Counted from the stretch's first letter, positions 31,046-44,100 are shown. The stretch: 64,000 nt of DNA from Sulfurimonas sp. (GCA_030949825.1 JAUZSC010000037.1:62001-126000); one strand, 5' to 3'. Notes: a model not told the origin generated them from the letters alone. Numbers and translations are program-made.

Positions 31046-33926
31046 TGTCTAACAATATTCTACAAAAAATAGCCCAAGATTTATTAGAAACTAATGATTT
31101 AAGAGTCGATATAAATAATGAGGTTGATTTAGATAAATTTTCTTCCAATATCTCACTATTTACTTATCAACAAGAAGCATTAAAAAATATAATTGCTATT
31201 TTAGATTTATATTATTCTGATAAAACAAAGCTGAAAAACTATTATGAATTAAAAGGTTTTGATGAAGCTAAATTTAAAAAAGAAAACCTAACTGTAAAAA
31301 AAAGTACTTAATCGTGCTTCTTTTTGGATGGCAACTGGAAGTGGAAAAAGTATAGTTATGATAAAGCTTATTGAAGTTTTATATCAACTATCATTAAAAA
31401 ACTATATTGATAGAAATGATATTTTAATACTAGCTCCAACTAAAAAAATTTTAGATCAAGTAAAAGAGCATATTACTGAATTTAATAAACATTCTAACTT
31501 TACCTTGGAACTAAACTCTTTAAAAGATTATGAAAAAATGAAAAATGAAAAAAAATCTTTTTACTACTGATAGTATAAATATATTTTATTATAGAAGTGA
31601 TTTAATAGATAATGAGTCTAATGTAAGTAAAAAGACAGAGGGTAAAAGACTTAACTATGAAAATTATTTAAATGGTGGTAAATGGTACATTATTTTGGAT
31701 GAAGCACATAAGGGTAAAGATGAATTAAGTGCTAAGAAAAATTATTATAATGAAATGGCAGAGAATGGATTTATTTTTAACTTTTCAGCTACATTTGTAG
31801 ATGATATAGACAAAATCTCTACTATTTATAACTTCAATCTTGCAAAGTTTAATGAAGCTGGTTATGGAAAAAATATAAAAGTAGTTGATGAAGAGTTTAA
31901 GGGTTTTAACAAAAGTAAGAACAAAGAAGAATTAGATACAGATGATAAAAAAAATATTATATTAAAGTCTTGTATATTATTCACTGCTCAAAAAAAGAGA
32001 TATAAAATCTTGAAAAATATAGATGAAAGTTTATATCATAATCCATTAATGATAACAGTTGCAAATACTGTAAATATTAAAAATGCAGATTTAAAATTAT
32101 ACTTTTTTTCTCTTTTAGAGATAGCAAAAGAAGAACCAACAAATTTTGATACATTAAAAAATGAGTTATCAAATAAATTATTTGATAATAAAAAATATAC
32201 ATTCGGTGATGAGACAATAAGTGAAAACTTTATAGATTCCATCAGTAGTGTAAATTATAAAGATGTATTAGAGTATGTCTTTAACTCTGACTCAAGTGGT
32301 GCGATAGAATGTAAAAGAACTTCTTTAAAAGATGAACTTCTTTTCAAAATAAAGACATCTTCAAAAGCACAAGATTTTGCAATGCTTAAAATTAGTGATG
32401 TTAAGAGCTGGAGCAATGGCATACTATATGGATATGACATTAGTGAAGATCTTAGCAATAAAAGTTATTTTGATACTATAAATGAGAAAGATAGCACTAT
32501 AAATATACTAATGGGTAGTAAGATATTTAGTGAGGGATGGGATAGTAATCGTCCAAATGTAATTAACTTCTTAAATATTGGTAGTGCTAATGCAAAAAAA
32601 TATGTAATGCAAACTATAGGTCGTGGTGTAAGAGTTGAACCACTTCCTAATAGTAGAAAAAGATTACAAAATTTAAGCTATGAAGAATTGCAAAACTTAG
32701 ATAATAAAGATGTGATTTTGGAAAATTCAAATGGATTAGAATCCCTTTTTATTTTTTCTACATCAAAAAAAGATATTGATTCAATCTTTGCAGAGCTTCC
32801 AGATAAGGAAGAACAGTTTGAAAAGCTCAAAGGTATAAATAAAATAACAAAAACTAAGGTACCTCTTTTCATTCCAAAATATAAACAAAAGATAGAACGG
32901 GGTTCCCTTGGGGTAAAACAAGATATTATATATAATTTTCCAAAGGCTGAGTACACTAGAGTTAATCAGTTTTTAAATCAATCATCTCTCAATATTATTC
33001 TGATGAATATGGTAGATAAAAGTAGGTCAAAGGATTTAACAAAAAGTACAATTGATAAATTGACTTTTAAGGATGAAAAAAGATACTTCGCTTTAAATGC
33101 TTATGATGATAGTGGTATAGATACTTTAAATTTAATAAATAAAATTGATAAGTTTTTTAATGCGAAACTACAAGATATAGATGAGTTTGTAGAGTTAAGT
33201 GATGAGATTAAACATTATAAAGATATAAAAGTGAATATGGCTAAGGTTAGTCAAAGTCAAAAAGAAGATATAGAGAATGATATTGCTAATAGTAAAACGA
33301 GTATAGAAGATAGGGAAGATTATCTTGATGAGCAATTTGATAAAGGAAAAATAACACGACAAGATTATAAAAATGAGCTGAAAGAACTTGGTTCAAAAAG
33401 TGTTAAAAAAAGTAAGTTAGTAGAGATTAAAAATCTAAAAAAACATTTTTATACTCCCCTACTAATGAAAGATAAAAATGAAAATGATTTTTTTAGAAAT
33501 ATTGTTAATGAGAAAAGTGAAATAGACTTTATAAATAACTTAGAAAAATACTTGGAAGCAGAAGATAATAAACTAGCTACTTATGATAATTGGTATTTTA
33601 GCAAGATACAACAAGTTACGGATAATATTTATATTCCATATATTGATTATGAAAAATCTCAAGTTGCGAAATTTTATCCAGACTTTATATTTTGGCTAAA
33701 AAAAGATGATGAGTATATAATTAAATTTATAGACCCTAAAGGTTTAAATCAAGGTGTTCATAAAACAAAAGATAAGTTAGAAGGGTTTGAAAAGATATTT
33801 GTTAATGATGAATTTAATAAAAAATATCCAACTTTTAAGGTTGAGCTTTATCTTTATAATATTGAGCGAAAGAAAGATGAATTAATCGATAAATATGTAG
33901 AATTTGATTTTGATGAAATATTTTAA
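31045..33926 (+). CDS. res: Type III-like restriction helicase-nuclease (Res), apparent frameshifts
   Basis: A ~960-residue superfamily 2 helicase with C-terminal nuclease. Walker A is WMATGSGKSIVM, the DEAH box is WYIILDEAHKG, motif III is FNFSATF, and motif VI lies in YVMQTIGRGVRVEPL. Near the C-terminus FYPDFIFWLKKDDEYIIKFIDPKG looks like a PD-(D/E)xK nuclease. The frame breaks at eight A (31296-31303) and eight A (31548-31555); dropping one A at each restores the protein. It pairs with mod to restrict unmodified DNA. It could be phase variable, since the runs are long, but the same break occurs window-wide. Confidence 0.85.
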
Positions 33927-33965
33927 TTATTTGTCTTATTTGAATTAATAAATAAAGGAAATGTG

Positions 33966-34752
33966 ATGGAATATAGTAAAAACTTACAAAAACTACTTAA
34001 ACTTGGAAGTGATACGCTTAATGGTAGAAATAAATTAGATTATAAGAAATATAATTTAAGTGAAGACGATATACCAGAGTTGTCAAAAATGGCTTTTGAT
34101 GAAGCGCTTTTTAATTCTAAAATTCAAGGGCAATGGTCTGCAACATATCACGCATTGAATGCTCTAATACAGTTTAAGTCTATGAAAGATTTTTCTAAGC
34201 TAATAAGCATATTGCCAGACAATAGAGACAATGATTATCTTAATGAAATCGCAATAGACTCTATACGAATATTAGAAGATGCCAGCTTTGAAGATGTAGA
34301 AGATGCGCTACTTAATAAAGATTATACATCTGATGCAAAAATGACCTTACTGAATGGTTTGTCAGATATTGCTAAAAAGAGACAAGACTTCAATAAACGA
34401 ATAGTAGAGATGGTAACAAAAACAGTGGATAAACAAGGTTTATGTTCTGCTTCTAATGGGTTTGCAGTTATGGTCTTAGTAGATGCTGGTGGTCTGGAAA
34501 ATATAGAAAAAATTAGAGAAATATTTCAAACAAAAGATGTTGATGATTTTATTGTAGGTGATTTAGAAGATATAGAGATAAATCTAGGAATAATGGAGAA
34601 TAGAGATACTCCAAAAAAAACGAGGATTTTTTGATGATACACTCGATCTAATAGATAAAGAGTACGGAAAAAGTACATTGAGTATAAAAATAGGAAGAAA
34701 TGACCCTTGCCCTTGTGGAAGTAATAAAAAATATAAAAAGTGTTGTTTATAA
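33966..34752 (+). CDS. HEAT-like repeat protein with C-terminal SEC-C zinc motif (apparent frameshift)
   Basis: A ~261-residue protein. Residues ~30-200 are repeated short helices ([39 protein letters not shown]), like HEAT repeats. The frame breaks at eight A (34613-34620); removing one A leads to [19 protein letters not shown] at the very end, a textbook SEC-C zinc motif. ATG 33966 has AAAGGA six bases upstream. It follows res closely and precedes a second SEC-C gene. SEC-C proteins can tether SecA, chaperones or nucleases; a role in defence is only suggested by context. Confidence 0.7.
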
Positions 34753-34753
34753 A

Positions 34754-36164
34754 ATGTTGAAAAATATGCAAGTGTATAAAGATACCAAAAGAAACGATGC
34801 CTGTCCCTGTCAAAGTGGAAAGATTTTTAAAAAATGTTGTATGAACGAGTATAGAGAAGCTAAAAAAAAATGCTGGTGAAAATGGAGCGAAGTTATCTTG
34901 CTTTACACCAATTCCACACCTCTCTAGTGCTGTACGCAAAAAATTTACAGACTTCTACATAGAACTTATGATATTTGCTAATCAGTGTGAAAATAATTCA
35001 GATATTGTTACAATTGATAGTAGCGATGACGATATGCAACATTTTGTAGCATCCCAAAGAGAATATTTTTATGACAATAAAGATGAACTTATAGATAAAT
35101 TTATATCTGAAAATGAACCAACAGTAGATGAGTTAGAGATTTTAGATGCGATAAAAGATGCTATATTTGATAGATTTTTCTTAGTATCACGGGATGAGAA
35201 TGCTGCTGTTATTATGGATGAAAAAGAGAATTTATATAATATTAAAGCGCTTAACTCACCATTTAATGAAATATTTGCAAATGAAAAAAAATATATAGGC
35301 TTGAAAACAGCACTTATTCCTTATAAAAATGCTTATATTACAGATGGAATATATAATGGTTTTGAAATAACAAAAGAACTTGTAGAATATTTTGACAAGA
35401 TGCCTTATAGAAACCCTGAGATAAAATATAATAAAAAGAATGAAATAACGATGATGCCACTTGTGATAAACTTTTGCATAAGTACACGATCAGATACATT
35501 TCTTGAGATGGAGGAAATTGTTTTAAAGAAAATACCTGAAATGTTCACAAGGGATTTTATTGAACTTTTTAAAAATGAATATTCTTATAGAGAACAGCTT
35601 ATAGGAGCTTTTATACGCTCAACAGATTTAGAAAAAGACTTAAATACTGATGCTAAAGGTAAGGAACAGTTTTCTATGATAGTAGGAGGAACCCCTACCA
35701 GTAATTACGAGATGTACGGTGATAACAATGTAATACCTTATAATATTTTTGATAAATACTATCAGCAAAAACCATTGTCTAAAAGTGCAAGTCATTCAGT
35801 ATATAAAAAAAAATACAAAAAAATACAAAAAATCTTTTTGCAGGTGCTTTAGATTTGCAATCATCATTTTATACAATGTTAGGTTCTTTACATGTTGATG
35901 TAAGTAAATATGATGAGCTTATAGAATTTCTAAAGAGTTTTGAAAAGTCACAAGAGAAAAAACTAATCATGCAAGAGATTGATGACCTTTTTGAAGACTT
36001 AAGTCAAGCGTATGGTTTTAAAATGGATGGAATATTTTTAGGTCTTGGAATAAATTTAGACTTTATAAATCATGATATAACTGATTACCGTGAGTATTTG
36101 AAAAATACAGAACAAACACTCAGCGTGTTTAAAAAAATATTCTACACTCGAGACAAGAAAGTGA
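34754..36164 (+). CDS. Protein with N-terminal SEC-C motif, ~465 residues (apparent frameshifts)
   Basis: Starts 1 base after the first SEC-C gene. Residues ~13-30 hold RNDACPCQSGKIFKKCCM, a SEC-C motif at the N-terminus. The long remainder is acidic and helical with no domain I know. Breaks: nine A (34862-34870), two extra A among the A runs at 35805-35832, and seven A (36131-36137). With one base dropped at each, the protein ends ...VFKKYSTLETRK at a TGA (36162-36164) that overlaps the ATG of jetB. Uncorrected, it appears fused to JetB. Position suggests a partner of the Wadjet or restriction genes. Confidence 0.6.
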
Positions 36165-36733
36165 TGCATCTCGATGCAAGAGTAGCCATAACGCTACTTT
36201 TAAAAGGATTGTTTTATAAAAGTGATAATGAAAAAGCATGGGCTTCTTTAGTGCAAAGTAATTACGGGGCTATTAAAGATTATTTTGAAGTGATTGGACT
36301 TGATATTATTGTAGATGAAAATGAGGGCTATGCTTATTTGCAAAATATTGACTACGAAGATGACACCGTAGCTCCACCAAAACTTATACGCAATAGAGAA
36401 CTGAGTTATAAAGTCTCACTCCTTTGTGTCTTACTGAGAAAACGGATGATTGATTTTGATATGCAGAGTGATAATTCTAAGGCTATCATTAGTTTATCAG
36501 ATATCAAAGAGATGGTTTTACTTTTTATGGATGCAAAAACAAATGAAGTAAAAATGTCAAAAGATATAGAGAGCAGTGTAAAAAAGGTTCAAGAATTAGG
36601 ATTTTTAAGATTAATAAAAAACCAAGAGAATGTGTATGAAATCAAAAGAAGCATAAAAGCATTTGTAGATGCACAATGGCTTGACGCATTTTCAAAAAGA
36701 CTAGGCGAGTACAAGGAAGTTTTAGATGACTGA
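36164..36733 (+). CDS. jetB: Wadjet protein JetB (DUF4194)
   Basis: A 189-residue DUF4194 (MukE-like, KITE) subunit. Hallmarks: ITLLLKGLFYKSDNEKAWASL, DYFEVIGLDIIVDENEGYAYL, LSYKVSLLCVLLRKRMIDFD, VQELGFLRLIK and RSIKAFVDAQWLDAF. The open frame extends 103 codons upstream to 35855, but those residues do not resemble JetB. ATG 36164 starts exactly where the domain begins and overlaps a TGA in the +1 frame, so I take it as the start. The 3' end overlaps jetC by eight bases, the usual jetBC coupling. Confidence 0.82.
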   Translation: MHLDARVAITLLLKGLFYKSDNEKAWASLVQSNYGAIKDYFEVIGLDIIVDENEGYAYLQNIDYEDDTVAPPKLIRNRELSYKVSLLCVLLRKRMIDFDMQSDNSKAIISLSDIKEMVLLFMDAKTNEVKMSKDIESSVKKVQELGFLRLIKNQENVYEIKRSIKAFVDAQWLDAFSKRLGEYKEVLDD

Positions 36734-39700
36734 AATGCGATTTGACTTTGCTACAGATGACACCTTAGCTGGATTTAGACTTGACAACTTTGAACTGTAT
36801 AACTGGGGTACTTACAATAAACGGATAGTTGAGTTTAAACTTAACAAGCAAAACGGACTTTTAACAGGAGATATTGGAAGTGGTAAATCAACTATAGTAG
36901 ATGCACTCACAACACTTTTAGTTCCACACCAAAAAATAACTTATAACAAAGCAGCAGGGGCTGAGTCTAAAGAAAGAAATATAAATTCTTATGTCTTAGG
37001 TGAATACAAAAGCTCTAAAGAGGAAGGATTTACAAGTGCTAAGGCAGTAACGCTTCGAGATGAAACATATTTTAGTGTCCTTTTAGCAAACTTTAAAAAT
37101 GATGGCTATGATGAAGTTCTTGGATTGGCTCAATTTTTTCATATTAAAAATGGGCAGTTGCATAAATTTTTTCTAGTCTCAAAAACTCCAATAAGCATTA
37201 AAAATCATCTTTTCAAATTCAAGGATATTAGAGATTTAAAAAGAAAATTAAGAGAGACACAGCATCTGGAGGTCTATGAGAGTTTTAAAGATTATTCAAA
37301 GATTTTAGGCGATCAATGGGTATAAAAAACGAACAGGCACTGAACCTTTTTTACCAAACTGTTTCACTTAAATCTATTGGAAATTTGACAGAGTTCATCC
37401 GTCTTCATATGCTTGAAAAAACAGATATAGATAGTAAAATAGATGATTTATGTTCAAATTTTAGTGAACTCAATCATATGCATAACCTCGTTCTTCGAGC
37501 AAAAAGACAGATAGAACTTTTAAGTCCAATAGATAAAGAGGGCAAAAAATATGATGAAAATCATAAAAAAAGAACGAGAGTATAAGAACTATAAAGATAA
37601 TCTTAGTGCATTTATAGCTAGATTTAAAATCGCACTCCTTAATGCTAAAATAGATGAGCTGAAAATCGAACTTATAAAAACAGAATCTAAAAAGACGCAA
37701 GCAGATGCACTTCAAGAAGAACTGTATAGCACACTGAGTGATTTAAAACTAGAACTTAAGCAAAATGGTGGAGATAGATTAAATAGTATTGATAGTGAGA
37801 TAAAATTCATCGAAAAATCACTCGAAGATAGAAAAAAACAAAATCTTATTTACAATACTTTGGCTAAAAAATTGCAGATGCAAACAGTATCAAGTGAGCA
37901 TAGATTTTTACATAATAATAATGCCTTCAAAAGTGAATTTGAAGGTATCGATAGAAAGATTGATAAATTTCAAAATGATAAAGTTTTTGAAGTAGGAGTT
38001 AAAAAACGCTACGAAGAGAGTGCTGTTGAGTTAAAAGCAGAAGTTGCATACCTAGAAAATAATCGCTCAAATATTCCTCAAAGAATCTCTAAATTACGCG
38101 ATGCAATCGCTTCTCATATAGGAGTGAAGGAAGATAAACTACCATTTATTGGTGAACTTATAGAAGTTCAAGATGAAAAATGGAATGGAGCTATTGAACG
38201 AGTACTGAACTCCTTTGCACTTTGTTTGTTAGTAGATAGTGCATACTATGATGATGTGAGTGCTTATGTAGATGCTACACATCTGGGAGCTAAGTTAGTT
38301 TACCTTAAAGTCGATACAAAAAAACAAGACAAACAGTTTGTGGAAATTTTGCCATCATCACTCATTAACAAGATAGAAGTCAAGGCAGATTCTTTGTATT
38401 TTAATCAATTAAATACAATGCTAAGAGATAGGTTTAATATTCCTTGTGTTGATACTATGCTTGATTTTAGAAGATTTAAAAAAGCTCTGAGTATAAATGG
38501 GCAGTTTAAAACAAATTTTTCACGGCATGAAAAAGATGATAGGTTCGACATAGATGACTCAAGACGCTGGGTGCTAGGCTGGGATAATGCAATAAAACTA
38601 GAACAAACCAAACAAGACTTAGAAGACGAACTTCAAAAAGTAGAACTTCTTGAGAAAAATATACAAAAGTTAGAATTTGATATTAAATCACTGGGTAATT
38701 CTCGTGATGATTTAAGAGATATTTTGAAGTTTGAAAGCTTTGAGCTTATTGATTGGTATTCTTTAGCAAAAAAAATAGAAGAACTCAAAAATGAAAAAGA
38801 AGAACTTCAAAAATCTTCAGATACAATCAAGTACCTCCAAGATGCTGTAGTAAAAAAAGAGATAGAAATAAAGACGCAAAAAAACTTGCTCGATGAACTT
38901 AGTCAAAGACTTGGAAAATACACGCTAACACTTCAAACAAGAGAAGAGGAGTTGGCATTTTCTAAGTTAATTGTAAATAATGCGGATGACTTGGAAAATG
39001 TACAAGAAAAAATTGAGAGTTTATTAGTTAATCAAGAGAAATTAAATTTAAATACCATTTCTACATACGAGAGAAATTTAAAAGCTTTTATAGATAAAGA
39101 ATTAGAATCTCTTCGTGCTAAATTAGAGAGAAATTTTAAGAAAATCATACAAGATATGAATCATTATAAACAAGAATTTCAAGCTCAGTCAAAAGATTTT
39201 GATAGTGCTATAGAATCTTTAGAGGAGTTTAGAAAAAAATTAAATGAACTTAAAAAAGACAATCTTCCAAAATGGGAAAAGAAGTTCCATTCACTTTTTC
39301 GTGAAAAAACTATACAAAATATACTTATTGTACAAAGTGAACTTGACTACCAAGCAAATGAGATAAAATCTAAAATCCAAAAGATAAATACTTCGCTTAA
39401 AGATATAGAATACAATGATGGAAGCTATATAACACTTGAGGTTCAAAAATCTATCTCGCAAGATATTCGAGAATTTAGAGAGTCGCTTAAAAATTCTATT
39501 GAGGGTTCTATCGGAGACGATAGCAGTTTTGATGAAAGGAAATTTTTACTTATCAAAGAGATTATCCAAAGACTAAGCGGTCGTGAGGGTAAAAGCGAAC
39601 TCGATAAAAAGTGGAGAAAAGTGGTGACAGATGTAAGAAACTGGTTTGATTTTTCTGCAATGGAGCGTTATATTAGTGATGACAGTGATAAGGAATACTA

Positions 39701-40053
39701 CCCTCATAGTGGTGGAAAAAGTGGTGGTCAAAAAGAAAAACTTGCCTACACGGTTCTAGCATCTTCACTTGCTTTTCAGTTTGGTTTAGAATACGATAAG
39801 GTTCAAAGTCGCTCATTTCGTTTTGTGATGATTGATGAGGCATTTGGCAGAGGAAGTGATGAAAGTACAAAATATGCGCTTAGGCTTTTTTGAAAAACTA
39901 AACTTGCAACTTTTAGTCATTACTCCAAAACAAAAAATAAATGTAATTGAGCCATTTGTAAAGAGTGTACATTTTGTACATAACAGAGATGGAATGGATT
40001 CATCACTTCTTTCTATGAGCATAGAAGCATTTATAAAAAATAAGAAAGACTAA
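36726..40053 (+). CDS. jetC: Wadjet SMC-like ATPase JetC (apparent frameshifts)
   Basis: A ~1,108-residue SMC/MukB-like ATPase that extrudes DNA loops so that small circles are recognised. Walker A GDIGSGKST is at residues 48-56, followed by YNKAAGAESKERNINSYVLGEYKSS. Two long coiled coils flank a hinge, then the ABC signature YYPHSGGKSGGQKEKLAYTV and Walker B FRFVMIDEAFGRGSDEST. Three breaks: TGGG near 37318 (one G missing, restoring DQWGIKNEQALNLFYQTVS), seven A (37565-37571), and six T (39886-39891). Its TAA overlaps the jetD ATG. Confidence 0.88.
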
Positions 40054-41196
40054 TGTTCTACGATATTGACTCACTTAAGAAAAAGTCTTTAAAAGTTTAC
40101 AACAATGGAGATATATTTAGGGACTTTATAGAAAACACATCTCTTTTTCCTTTTACTATAAGCCTAAAAAAAGTTAAACAAAGTGATATACAAAATTCTT
40201 TTTTAGTACTCGAGAAGGAATTAAAAAAGATAAAGTTAGAAAATTTAAATATTCTCTACCAAGTATTTTCTTTTAAAAGTTTAGGGCAACAAAAGTTACC
40301 TGTAGGGGTAGTGTTTGAGCGTAGAGACGATGTATTGGATTTTATAAATAAGAAAGAAGCCTTTGAACTTTTTGTAGATGCATATAAAAAAACTATGAAA
40401 GCGTACCCAAAGCTCAATCCCCTAGTCCTTGAAAAACCATTTTTATTTTTACAAAACCACAGCATTTTGAATGAACTTTTTTTTAGTAAGTGATTTTTTC
40501 ATAAGACATCCCAAATCAAATATATATCTTAGAGAATTAAGTATAGCAGGCATTGATACGAAGTTCGTTGAAGATAATAAAAAAATACTAGATATGTTTT
40601 TAAGTAGACTGTTAGATGAAAGAGAGTATAAAAAAGAGATAAAAAATCTTTCAAATTTCGGTTTTGAAAAAAAGTATTATTTGAAATTTCCTTTGCCTCT
40701 TGTTCGCTTTAGAATATTGGATGAAAAAAAATATATACACAATTTAAGTGATTTAAGCATAACTATAGAAGCATTTAAAAATCTAAGCATAGATGTAAAA
40801 AATATTTTTATAGTTGAGAACAAAATGACTATGCTTTCTTTTTTAAATAAAAAAGATGCACTTGTTGTTTTTGGTGCTGGTTATGGTGTGGAAATTTTAA
40901 AAGATGTTCAATGGCTTGGAGATAAAAATATTTACTACTGGGGAGATATAGATGCGGATGGCTTTGCAATATTGTCTATGCTTCGAGGCTATTTTCCTCA
41001 TACACAATCAATCTTTATGGATAAAAAGACCATAGATGCCTTTGTAAAGTTTAGTGTTATTCAAAATAAAGTGCAAAAATATAGACTTTTGAATCATCTC
41101 ACCCTTGAAGAGCTTAAAATTTACGATAGTTTAAAAGATGGTTTTCGATTAGAACAAGAAAAAATACACCTCGATTATATTAAGGAACACATATGA
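40053..41196 (+). CDS. jetD: Wadjet nuclease subunit JetD (DUF3322/DUF2220), apparent frameshift
   Basis: A ~380-residue topoisomerase VI/Spo11-like nuclease that cuts the extruded plasmid. The N-terminal half (DUF3322) includes IRHPKSNIYLRELSIAGIDTKFVE; the C-terminal toprim part (DUF2220) has FIVENKMTMLSFL with its Glu, VVFGAGYG, and YYWGDIDADGFAIL with the metal-binding Asp residues. The frame breaks at eight T (40477-40484); dropping one restores it. The stop overlaps the dnaE ATG (ATGA), so an essential replication gene is read directly behind a defence gene. Confidence 0.86.
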
Positions 41197-44100
41197 GCGT
41201 ACAACCCTTTACTCACCTTCATCTTCATACTGAATACTCTTTGCTTGATGGAGCCAACAAACTTACAAATTTAGTACCGCGCTTAAAAGAGTTAGGAATG
41301 ACGAGTGTTGCTATGACTGACCATGGTAATATGTTCGGAGCGATTGACTTTTACCAACAAATGAAAGCTGCTGGAATTAAGCCTATCATCGGTATGGAAG
41401 GCTATATTCATAATGGTGCTACGCTTGGTGATAAAAGTAGTAGACAAAGATTTCATGTTTGCTTGTATGCAAAAAATCAAAAGGGTTATGAAAACCTTAT
41501 GTACCTTTCTTCAAAGGCTTATATAGAAGGTATGTATTACTTCCCTAGAATCAACAAAAATGAATTACGAGAACATAGTGAGGGGCTTATTTGTACATCT
41601 GCCTGTCTTCAAGGTGAAGTAAACTGGCATCTCAACCTTTTAAATGAAAAAAATGTACGAAATGGTGCTTTAGGATATGAGGGCGCGATAGCAGTTGCCC
41701 GAGAATATCAAGATATTTTTGGTGATGACTTTTACCTTGAACTTATGCGTCATGGAATAGCAGACCAGCTCTTTATAGATGACCAGATTTTACGCATCTC
41801 TAAAGAAACGGGCATTAAAGTTGTTGCTACAAACGACACACATTACACTTTTCCAGGAGATGCACAGTACCATGAAGCTTTTATGTGCATCGGGATGAAT
41901 AAACTCTTTGATGACCCAAATAGAATGCGTCACTCAGTGCATGAGTTTTACCTAAAATCACCAGAACAAATGGCAAAAATATTTGCAGATATTCCAGAAG
42001 CAATAATGCATACGCAAGAGATAGCCGATAAATGTCAACTTGAACTGCAACTCGGTGATCCGATTCCACCAAACTTTAAATTTACTCCTGAGTATGCTGC
42101 AAAAGATGGACTAATCATCGACCATAAAGATGATGAACCAGCTCTTCTGGCTACTGCGACGCTAGAAGAGAAAAAAGCATGGTTTTCATCCATTGACAAA
42201 AATGATGCAGAGTATTTTACATACAGATGCAAGGTAGGCTTGGAAAATAGACTTAAAATTGTGCCAGAGCAAAAGCATGAAGAATATAAAGAACGATTAG
42301 AATTTGAGATGGGTATTATTAACTCTATGAAATTCCCAGGTTATATGCTTATCGTTTGGGATTTTGTAAAAGTTGCAAAAGAGATGGGAATAGCAGTTGG
42401 TCCAGGACGGGGTTCAGCAGCTGGGAGTTTGGTTGCGTATTCTTTAGACATTACAGATATTGACCCGATGAAGTATGACTTACTTTTTGAGCGATTTTTA
42501 AATCCTGAGAGGGTGTCAATGCCCGATATCGACATGGACTTTATGCAAGCACGGCGTGGTGAAGTTATAGACTATGTAGTAGAAAAATACGGAAGAAACC
42601 AAGTTGCTCAGATTATTACATTTGGTTCACTCCTTGCGAAGGGAGTCATCAGAGATGTTGCTCGAGTTTTAGATATGCCACTCTCACAAGCCGATAAAAT
42701 GGCAAAACTCATCCCAGATGAACTAGGAATTACACTTAACGGTAAGACTAAAAAAGGTCAGTTTGTTGATGGAGCTTTTCAAAAAGAGCCTAAGATTGGG
42801 GAACTTCTTGATGGAGATGCAAATGCTGCTCGCGTTTGGGAGTTTGCTAAAAAGCTTGAAGGTTTAAAAAGAAATGCAGGGATTCACGCCGCAGGTGTTG
42901 TTATCTCAAACGAAGAACTTTGGTTTAAAACGCCAATCTATAAGCCCACTGGAGAAGATACTTTTGTTACACAATACTCGCTAAACTACCTCGAAGATGT
43001 AGATTTAATCAAGTTTGACTTTTTGGGTCTTAAAACACTTGATGTAATTGACAATGCGATAAAACTTATAAAACGCCGTTACGATAAAGAAGTGATTTGG
43101 CATGAAATAGATGAAAATGATGAAAAAGTATACGAGGTAATTCGAACAGGTGAGACTGTGGGAATGTTCCAAATAGAGTCCTCAGGTATGCAAGACTTAA
43201 ATAAGCGTCTTAAACCAGATAGCTTTGAGGATTTAATCGCCGTTCTCGCCCTTTACAGACCAGGACCTATGGAGTCTGGTATGCTCGATAGTTTTGTTGA
43301 GAGGAAGCATGGTCGTGAAGCGATTGAGTACACTTTTGACATTATGGAACCCATTCTTAAAAATACTTATGGGGTCATTGTATACCAAGAACAGGTAATG
43401 CAGATTGTTCAAAATGTTGGTGGCTTCTCACTTGGTTACTCTGACATTATTCGTCGTGCTATGGGTAAGAAAAAAGATATGGCAACCTACAATGCTGAGT
43501 TTTCAGAGGGTGCAGTAAAGCAAGGGCATCCAAGGGACGAAGCATCGAAGCTTTTTGACTTGATTGAAAAGTTTGCTGGCTATGGTTTTAACAAATCTCA
43601 CTCTGCAGCGTATGCGATGGTTACCTTTCAAACGGCGTGGTTAAAGACTTATTATCCAAATGAGTTTATGGCAGCACTTTTGACATCTGACAAAGACAAT
43701 ATGGACAAGGTTGTTCGTTATATCGATGAAGTAAAACGCATGGGAATAGAACTTTCTCCTCCTGATGTGAATGATTCTTACTTAGAGTTTTCGGCAATTA
43801 CTAAAGATGATAAAGATATTATTTTATTTGGTTTAGGAGCTATTAAAGGTGTTGGTACTTCTGCTGTTGAGTCGGTTATCGCTACGCGTGAAGAAGATGG
43901 TGAATTTACTTCAATAGAGAACTTTGTAAACAGAATCGACCCATCAAAAGTAAACAAACGCTTTATAGAATCGAGTATAAAATCAGGTGGATTTGATAGG
44001 TTTGGCTACTCACGAAAAGCCTTACTCGATCAAATAGAACTCATCGTAGAGACCGCAAAAAAAGCCAGTGATGCAAAGAAAAATGCAGTAGGAAGTTTGT

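Noticed and set aside
31296..31555. Phase variation of res by A8 tracts
   Set aside because: Long A tracts in restriction genes can be phase variable, but the same one-base excess occurs in ddl, apeB, flgS and others, so it gives no specific support. It remains possible and needs accurate reads.
34968..36733. Apparent in-frame fusion of a SEC-C protein tail to JetB
   Set aside because: The 103 residues before ATG 36164 do not resemble JetB. Dropping one A from the run at 36131-36137 moves the SEC-C frame to a TGA that overlaps the jetB ATG (TGATG). The fusion is most simply an effect of one more A-run error.
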